Under the pieces are notes generated by a model. It was given only the letters and a program-made list of their open reading frames with translations. It was not told the DNA's origin and made no database searches. From the NCBI GenBank assembly GCA_047722935.1, contig JBDNZS010000002.1, positions 60,398 to 124,397 of the forward strand: a stretch of 64,000 nt of DNA. The letters are read 5' to 3'. Made by a program: the position numbers and the translations under genes. The stretch is from Ethanoligenens sp047722935 (GTDB taxonomy: Bacteria > Bacillota > Clostridia > Oscillospirales > Ethanoligenentaceae). This document shows positions 60,185-64,000 of the stretch, piece by piece (position 1 is the stretch's first letter; each line of letters begins with the position of its first letter).

Positions 60185-62569
60185 ATGGAACTGGTGCGAC
60201 CTCAAAAACGTTATCTGGAAGTGTTTGTGATCTCCCTAATTATTGCATTGTCCTTTTTGATGCCCTACATCATTATCGACAAGGGCATTTTTGTTTTTTA
60301 TGGGGACTATAATGTGCAGCAGGTCCCGTTTTACATGCTGGTGCATCAGGCAATCCGCAGCGGAAACACCGCATGGAGCTGGACGACCGACCTTGGCGCA
60401 AATTTCATCGGCTCCTATGCGTTCTATAATCTGGGCAGCCCTTTTTTCTGGTTAACCGTACCGTTGCCCAACGCGCTTGTTCCATACACACTCGGTCCGT
60501 TGCTGGCATTAAAGATGGCGGTAGCCTCAGTCGGCGCTTATGCGTTCATCGGCCGGTTCGTCAAGCGGGAGGAGATTGCCGCCATTGGCGGACTGCTTTA
60601 CGCTTTCTCCGGTTTTTCCATTTATAACATCTTTTTTAATCACTTTCATGAACCAATGTGTCTGTTTCCTTTCCTGCTCATCGGTCTGGAAGAATTTATG
60701 AAGCACGACCGCAAAGGACTGTTCGCACTGGCCGTGTTTGCAAATGCCATCGTGAACTATGAGTTCTTTATCGGCACCGTCTTTTTCGTTGCTTTGTATT
60801 TTATTTTGCGGATGATCTCCGGCGCCTGGAAACTGAATATCTGCAAATTTCTGCTGCTGGCATTTGAATCGGTGCTGGGCGTCGGGTTGGCATGCATCCT
60901 ATTCATTCCGGCCATCCTTGCGGTGATAGGCAATTATCGCGTGCACCAGCCTCTACAGGGCTGGAATCTTCTCTTATATGACAACAACCAACGATACGGG
61001 GATATCCTGCACTCCTTATTTTTCCCACAGGATCTCCCCGCAAGACCGAATTTCTTTCCAAACGCCGACAACAAATGGGCATCTATATCTGCATTTCTAC
61101 TGTTTTTCTCCTGCTCCGGCGTCCTTGCGTTCATCATCGCCAAAAAAGGACATTGGCTGAAACGCATCCTCTGTATCAGTCTGTTGATTGCACTTGTCCC
61201 CGGTCTAAACTCCATGTTTATCATGTTCAACAGCGATTATTATGCGCGCTGGTTTTTCATGCCCACTCTTTTAATGAGCCTTGCCACCTGCATTGCTCTC
61301 GACGACCCCGAAGTGGACTACGCCGCCGGATTAAAATGGACCATCGCCATCACACTGATTTTTACACTGACAATCGGTTTGATTCCGAAAACGTCCGGCA
61401 GTAAAGTCACGCAGATTGGCTTGGAAGATTATCCTTTGCGATTCTGGGTCTATGCTGCCATTGTATTGGCCGGTTTAGCCCTGCTTGCGATTTTCCTGCG
61501 ATTTCATAAAAAAAGTTCAGCTGCTTTCCTTTACCGCGCTACGATTGTTCTGACACTGACCATTTGCATCTACGCCAATTTCTTCATCGCCACCGGCAAA
61601 GAAAACGGAGAAGACGGCGCATGGTATAAATCCGTTGCGGTAGAAGGTGCAAGCAAACTCACGCTCAACCATACACAATTTTCCCGCATTGATGTTTACA
61701 ATGGCATGGATAACCTGGGCATGTTCTGGAATTGGCCAACAATCCAGGCATTTCAGAGTGTCGTCCCCGTATCCATCATGAAGTTCTATCAAAGCGTTGG
61801 GGTACAGCGTGATGTCGCTTCGCGCCCCGAACTGCGGTATATTGGATTGCGTTCATTGCTTTCGGTCAAATATTTGGTACAGCAAAACGCTACGGATTCC
61901 TTTATCTCTCCCGGTTGGGTGTTCGACTCCTACCAAAACGGCATGAAAGTATGGCGCAACACTAACTTTATCCCCATGGGGTTCACGTATTCTTCATATA
62001 TAACATCATCTACCTATGAGGCTTCACAAAACAAGGACTTGTTGCTGGTCAAGGGTATTTTATTAAGCACCGCACAAATCCAGAAATATGGACACCTGCT
62101 CACACCTTTGCCAATATCCGATATTTACGAGACCAGCACAGACCAATTGGCAGCCGACAGCGCGGCGCGACGCGTCAACACTTGCTCCACCTTCACCACT
62201 GACAACCAAGGCTTCTCCGCTGCCATCACTCTGCCACAAGATAATTTGGTCTTTTTCAGCGTCCCATATGATAGTGGCTGGCATGCAACAGTAAACGGAA
62301 AGTCCGCCAAGATTGAGGAAGTCAATGTTGGATTTATGGCTGTAAAATGTGACGCCGGCAAAAACACGATTCGTTTTACCTATACAACGCCCGGACTTGC
62401 CGCCGGGCAAGCGATTACGGGTATTTCCATCGCGATCCTGGTCGCCTATCTGCTGTTTGCACGATATAGCCGGTCGCACTTGCACCCATCGCCTCTGCTG
62501 CCTTCCCGTTCCCGGAGAAAGAACGTCCCGCAGATCAACCATCAAGAAATCAAGGAGGAAAAGCCATGA
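60185..62569 (+). CDS. YfhO-family multi-pass membrane protein (GT-C-like)
   Basis: A 794-aa protein of the bacterial YfhO family (PF09586). About 12-14 transmembrane helices fill residues 10-480 (VFVISLIIALSFLMPYIIID; LLYAFSGFSIYNIFFNHFHE, with the conserved acidic/His loop). A periplasmic-side beta domain follows (about 490-740; FSVPYDSGWHATVNGK, VNVGFMAV) and a last helix near the end. YfhO proteins are needed for lipoteichoic-acid glycosylation in some Gram-positives, as GT-C transferases using undecaprenyl-P-sugars; that role is likely here. ATG 60185 follows AAAGAGG. The stop overlaps dcd by 4 nt. Confidence 0.88.
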   Translation: MELVRPQKRYLEVFVISLIIALSFLMPYIIIDKGIFVFYGDYNVQQVPFYMLVHQAIRSGNTAWSWTTDLGANFIGSYAFYNLGSPFFWLTVPLPNALVPYTLGPLLALKMAVASVGAYAFIGRFVKREEIAAIGGLLYAFSGFSIYNIFFNHFHEPMCLFPFLLIGLEEFMKHDRKGLFALAVFANAIVNYEFFIGTVFFVALYFILRMISGAWKLNICKFLLLAFESVLGVGLACILFIPAILAVIGNYRVHQPLQGWNLLLYDNNQRYGDILHSLFFPQDLPARPNFFPNADNKWASISAFLLFFSCSGVLAFIIAKKGHWLKRILCISLLIALVPGLNSMFIMFNSDYYARWFFMPTLLMSLATCIALDDPEVDYAAGLKWTIAITLIFTLTIGLIPKTSGSKVTQIGLEDYPLRFWVYAAIVLAGLALLAIFLRFHKKSSAAFLYRATIVLTLTICIYANFFIATGKENGEDGAWYKSVAVEGASKLTLNHTQFSRIDVYNGMDNLGMFWNWPTIQAFQSVVPVSIMKFYQSVGVQRDVASRPELRYIGLRSLLSVKYLVQQNATDSFISPGWVFDSYQNGMKVWRNTNFIPMGFTYSSYITSSTYEASQNKDLLLVKGILLSTAQIQKYGHLLTPLPISDIYETSTDQLAADSAARRVNTCSTFTTDNQGFSAAITLPQDNLVFFSVPYDSGWHATVNGKSAKIEEVNVGFMAVKCDAGKNTIRFTYTTPGLAAGQAITGISIAILVAYLLFARYSRSHLHPSPLLPSRSRRKNVPQINHQEIKEEKP

Positions 62570-63096
62570 TCCTTTCAGGGCTTGAAATCAAAAAAAGACT
62601 GCATAAGACCATTGAGATCCAGCCGTATGACGAGGGCAGGCTCAACCCCAACAGTTATAATCTCACACTGCATAACGAACTGTTGGTTTATGAGTCACAC
62701 ACGCTGGATATGAAATCCAAAAACGAGGTCCGGCGTATTGTCATTCCGCCTGAGGGCCTGACCCTTGAACCCGGTAGGCTCTATTTGGGCAGCACCAACG
62801 AATATACCGCGGCGGATGATTGTGTACCCATGTTGGAAGGACGGTCATCTGTTGGCCGTTTGGGGCTGTATGTGCATGTAACGGCGGGATTTGGCGATGT
62901 GGGATTTCACGGCTGCTGGACATTAGAAATCAGTTGTGTGCAACCTATTCGCATCTACGCGGATGTGGAGATCTGCCAAATTTACTTCCATACAATTGCA
63001 GGCGAATACAAGCCATATATCAGCAATAAATATCAAAACAACCGGGGCGTACAACCAAGCATGCTCTATAAAGATTTTGACCTAAAAAGCGAATAA
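62566..63096 (+). CDS. dcd: dCTP deaminase
   Basis: A 176-aa enzyme that deaminates dCTP to dUTP, the source of dTMP; some clostridial forms also hydrolyse to dUMP. Signatures: ILSGLEIKKRL, LNPNSYNLTLHN, LEGRSSVGRLGLYVHVTAGF and the catalytic Glu in HGCWTLEISC, with PIRIYADVEICQIYFH. ATG 62566 overlaps the YfhO stop by 4 nt and follows AAGGAGG, so translation is coupled. The pairing with a wall-polymer membrane enzyme has no evident functional reason. Confidence 0.94.
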   Translation: MILSGLEIKKRLHKTIEIQPYDEGRLNPNSYNLTLHNELLVYESHTLDMKSKNEVRRIVIPPEGLTLEPGRLYLGSTNEYTAADDCVPMLEGRSSVGRLGLYVHVTAGFGDVGFHGCWTLEISCVQPIRIYADVEICQIYFHTIAGEYKPYISNKYQNNRGVQPSMLYKDFDLKSE

Positions 63097-63106
63097 ACAA
63101 TAAAAA

Positions 63107-63446
63107 GAGGCTGTTGCAAAACAAACTCCTTTAAAAAGCCAAGGCGGCCAACACCTTTTAGGTGCTGACCGCACTGGCTTTTTTGCTTTAGTGAATCCCT
63201 GGTTTAATCTGTTCTACCAACGAGATAAGAAGAGCTTCTTAGAATCATGGACGAGATTATTCTGCAGGACGAGTGGGTGGACGCCATTGCACCGTATCAT
63301 CCCAGCAACAAGCGTGGTCATCCTCCCATAGACATGAAACGAATACTGCGGATGTATCTGGTGTATATCTGATATGCTTAAAGGACCCTTATATTAGTTT
63401 GATAATTTCATTCTAAAGCAAAAAAGGACTGCTTTGCAACAACCCC
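63107..63446 (+). mobile_element. internally deleted IS5/IS1106-like insertion sequence remnant
   Basis: Ends are inverted repeats: GAGGCTGTTGCAAA (63107-63120) and the complement of TTTGCAACAACCCC (63433-63446). Inside, frame 63247-63372 reads DEWVDAIAPYHPSNKRGHPP and then IDMKRILRMYLVYI before a stop, the N-terminal transposase domain of IS5-group elements. An upstream piece (RDKKSFLES) is in another frame. Only about 340 bp remain, so it is dead. No clear target duplication was seen. This is most of the 364-bp gap between dcd and the next gene. Confidence 0.75.
63133..63184 (+). terminator. intrinsic terminator inside the IS remnant
   Basis: AAAAAGCCA/TGGCTTTTTT with an inner CACC/GGTG stem; probably ends the yfhO-dcd transcript. 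Confidence 0.65.
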
Positions 63447-63458
63447 TTGAGTGAACAA

Positions 63459-63761
63459 TTATTCTCCGCGCCAATCTGTAGGAGCATCCTGTAACACTTG
63501 TAGCGCATCTTGCCATCCTTGTTTATAAAACCAGTCGCCATCGCGATTATACAAAGCGATCAACCTATCCGTATACGCATACAGCAAATGGACGTTTTGC
63601 GCCCCTAGCAATTCACAAAGCTGCCGACGTAATTTTTCCAATGTAGCTTTATCAAAATCCGTTACATGCTGCGCCTCATATTGACTTTCCAATGCATTCA
63701 AACGGATATCCATCCAATCGGCCCATTTGTTCGTCGCATCATTCCCCGTGTCTTCATCCAT
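63459..63761 (-). CDS. hypothetical protein (100 aa)
   Basis: A small acidic, helical protein of no recognised family (WADWMDIRLNALESQYEAQH; LEKLRRQLCELLGAQNVHLL; DWFYKQGWQDALQVLQDAP). ATG 63761 follows AAGAGGTG; a GTG at 63773 lies in that site. It has good codon use and a proper ribosome site, so it is probably real. It sits alone between an IS remnant and a tRNA gene, a typical accessory position, and gives no clue to function. Confidence 0.65.
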   Translation of the reverse strand: MDEDTGNDATNKWADWMDIRLNALESQYEAQHVTDFDKATLEKLRRQLCELLGAQNVHLLYAYTDRLIALYNRDGDWFYKQGWQDALQVLQDAPTDWRGE

Positions 63762-63939
63762 ATTTTTTAGCACCTCTTACACTATATTATTTGTAGCCAA
63801 TACGATCTTGCACGACCAGCACATACACAGTAGCTTTCGGGCAACACTGAATCAAAGATCCGACTATTACATAATGATTGTATTGCAATTATTGTGTTTT
63901 TGCAAGCGCCCTGCACTTTACACGCGTATGTATATATAA

Positions 63940-63973
63940 ATAGAACCGTCGCACCAAAGCGCGACGGCTCTAT
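63940..63973 (-). terminator. intrinsic terminator of the tRNA gene
   Basis: Stem ATAGAaCCGTCGC with GCGACGGcTCTAT; on the minus strand it is followed by a T-rich tail (TTTATATA). Confidence 0.75.
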
Positions 63974-63974
63974 A

Positions 63975-64000
63975 TGGCTCCCCAAGTAGGACTCGAACCT
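63975..64000 (-). tRNA. tRNA, 3' end only, probably tRNA-Asn
   Basis: Minus strand reads the T-stem/loop GGTTCGAGTCC, the acceptor strand TTGGGGA, discriminator G and an encoded CCA. G73 and this acceptor sequence fit tRNA-Asn, but the anticodon lies beyond the window. Confidence 0.8.

Overview
The window comes from a spore-forming, low-to-mid GC Firmicute of the class Clostridia. Evidence for this is a ferredoxin-dependent pyruvate oxidoreductase (anaerobe), SpoIIE, a split sigma-K gene, a YtvI-like sporulation membrane protein, strong AGGAGG-type ribosome sites and consensus sigma-A promoters. An Oscillospiraceae/Ethanoligenens-like relative would fit, but that placement is a guess. A run of exactly 100 Ns at 41166-41265 shows this is a draft assembly with a scaffold gap inside a repeat.

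Left part (1-25.6 kb): the start of nifJ; a CNNM/CBS membrane protein; exodeoxyribonuclease III; two membrane-anchored surface proteins; phosphoglucomutase and a run of minus-strand genes; a YhbD-bactofilin-ABC exporter operon with a MerR-style promoter/operator; a TetR/YhgE pair with a clear operator; SpoIIE; an Amidase_6-type protein; a GH25 lysozyme; and a class A penicillin-binding protein. Perfect hairpin terminators separate most transcription units.

25.9-35.3 kb: a giant (2618 aa) modular surface adhesin with five N-terminal adhesin modules, 14 Cna_B-like modules and an NPYTG sorting signal. Next to it is a response regulator of the SARP type. The adhesin promoter carries direct heptamer repeats with 11-bp period placed 8 bp upstream of the -10, which is the known SARP operator layout, so the regulator very probably controls the adhesin.

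35.5-49.3 kb (main result): a sigma-K intervening (skin) element of about 13,027 bp. The 3' part of sigK lies at 35550-35906 and the 5' part at 48930-49263, both on the minus strand. Each meets the element at the same AATG core. Joining the halves at the core restores an intact 228-aa pro-sigma-K in frame. The element carries a large serine recombinase (SpoIVCA-like) ending about 30 bp from one junction, and long imperfect inverted arms flank both cores. Its cargo contains no recognisable phage genes: a BclA-like collagen glycoprotein, a Cys/His/Thr-repeat protein sharing the same N-terminal domain, three glycosyltransferases, a YibE/F membrane protein, a wall-anchored 5'-nucleotidase and a 56-aa protein of unknown role. 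Both surface-protein genes have sigma-K-like promoters (AAC-17-CATA). A spore-surface glycoprotein cassette therefore appears to be carried by, and dependent on, the element whose removal creates sigma-K.

Right part (49.3-64 kb): a MATE efflux protein, a YfbR-type 5'-deoxynucleotidase, the threonine/aspartate-family operon (ACT regulator-hom-thrB-lysC), a YtvI-like membrane protein, an HAD phosphatase, a DivIVA-domain protein, glutathione peroxidase, YfhO plus dCTP deaminase, an IS remnant, a small unknown gene and the 3' end of a tRNA (probably Asn).
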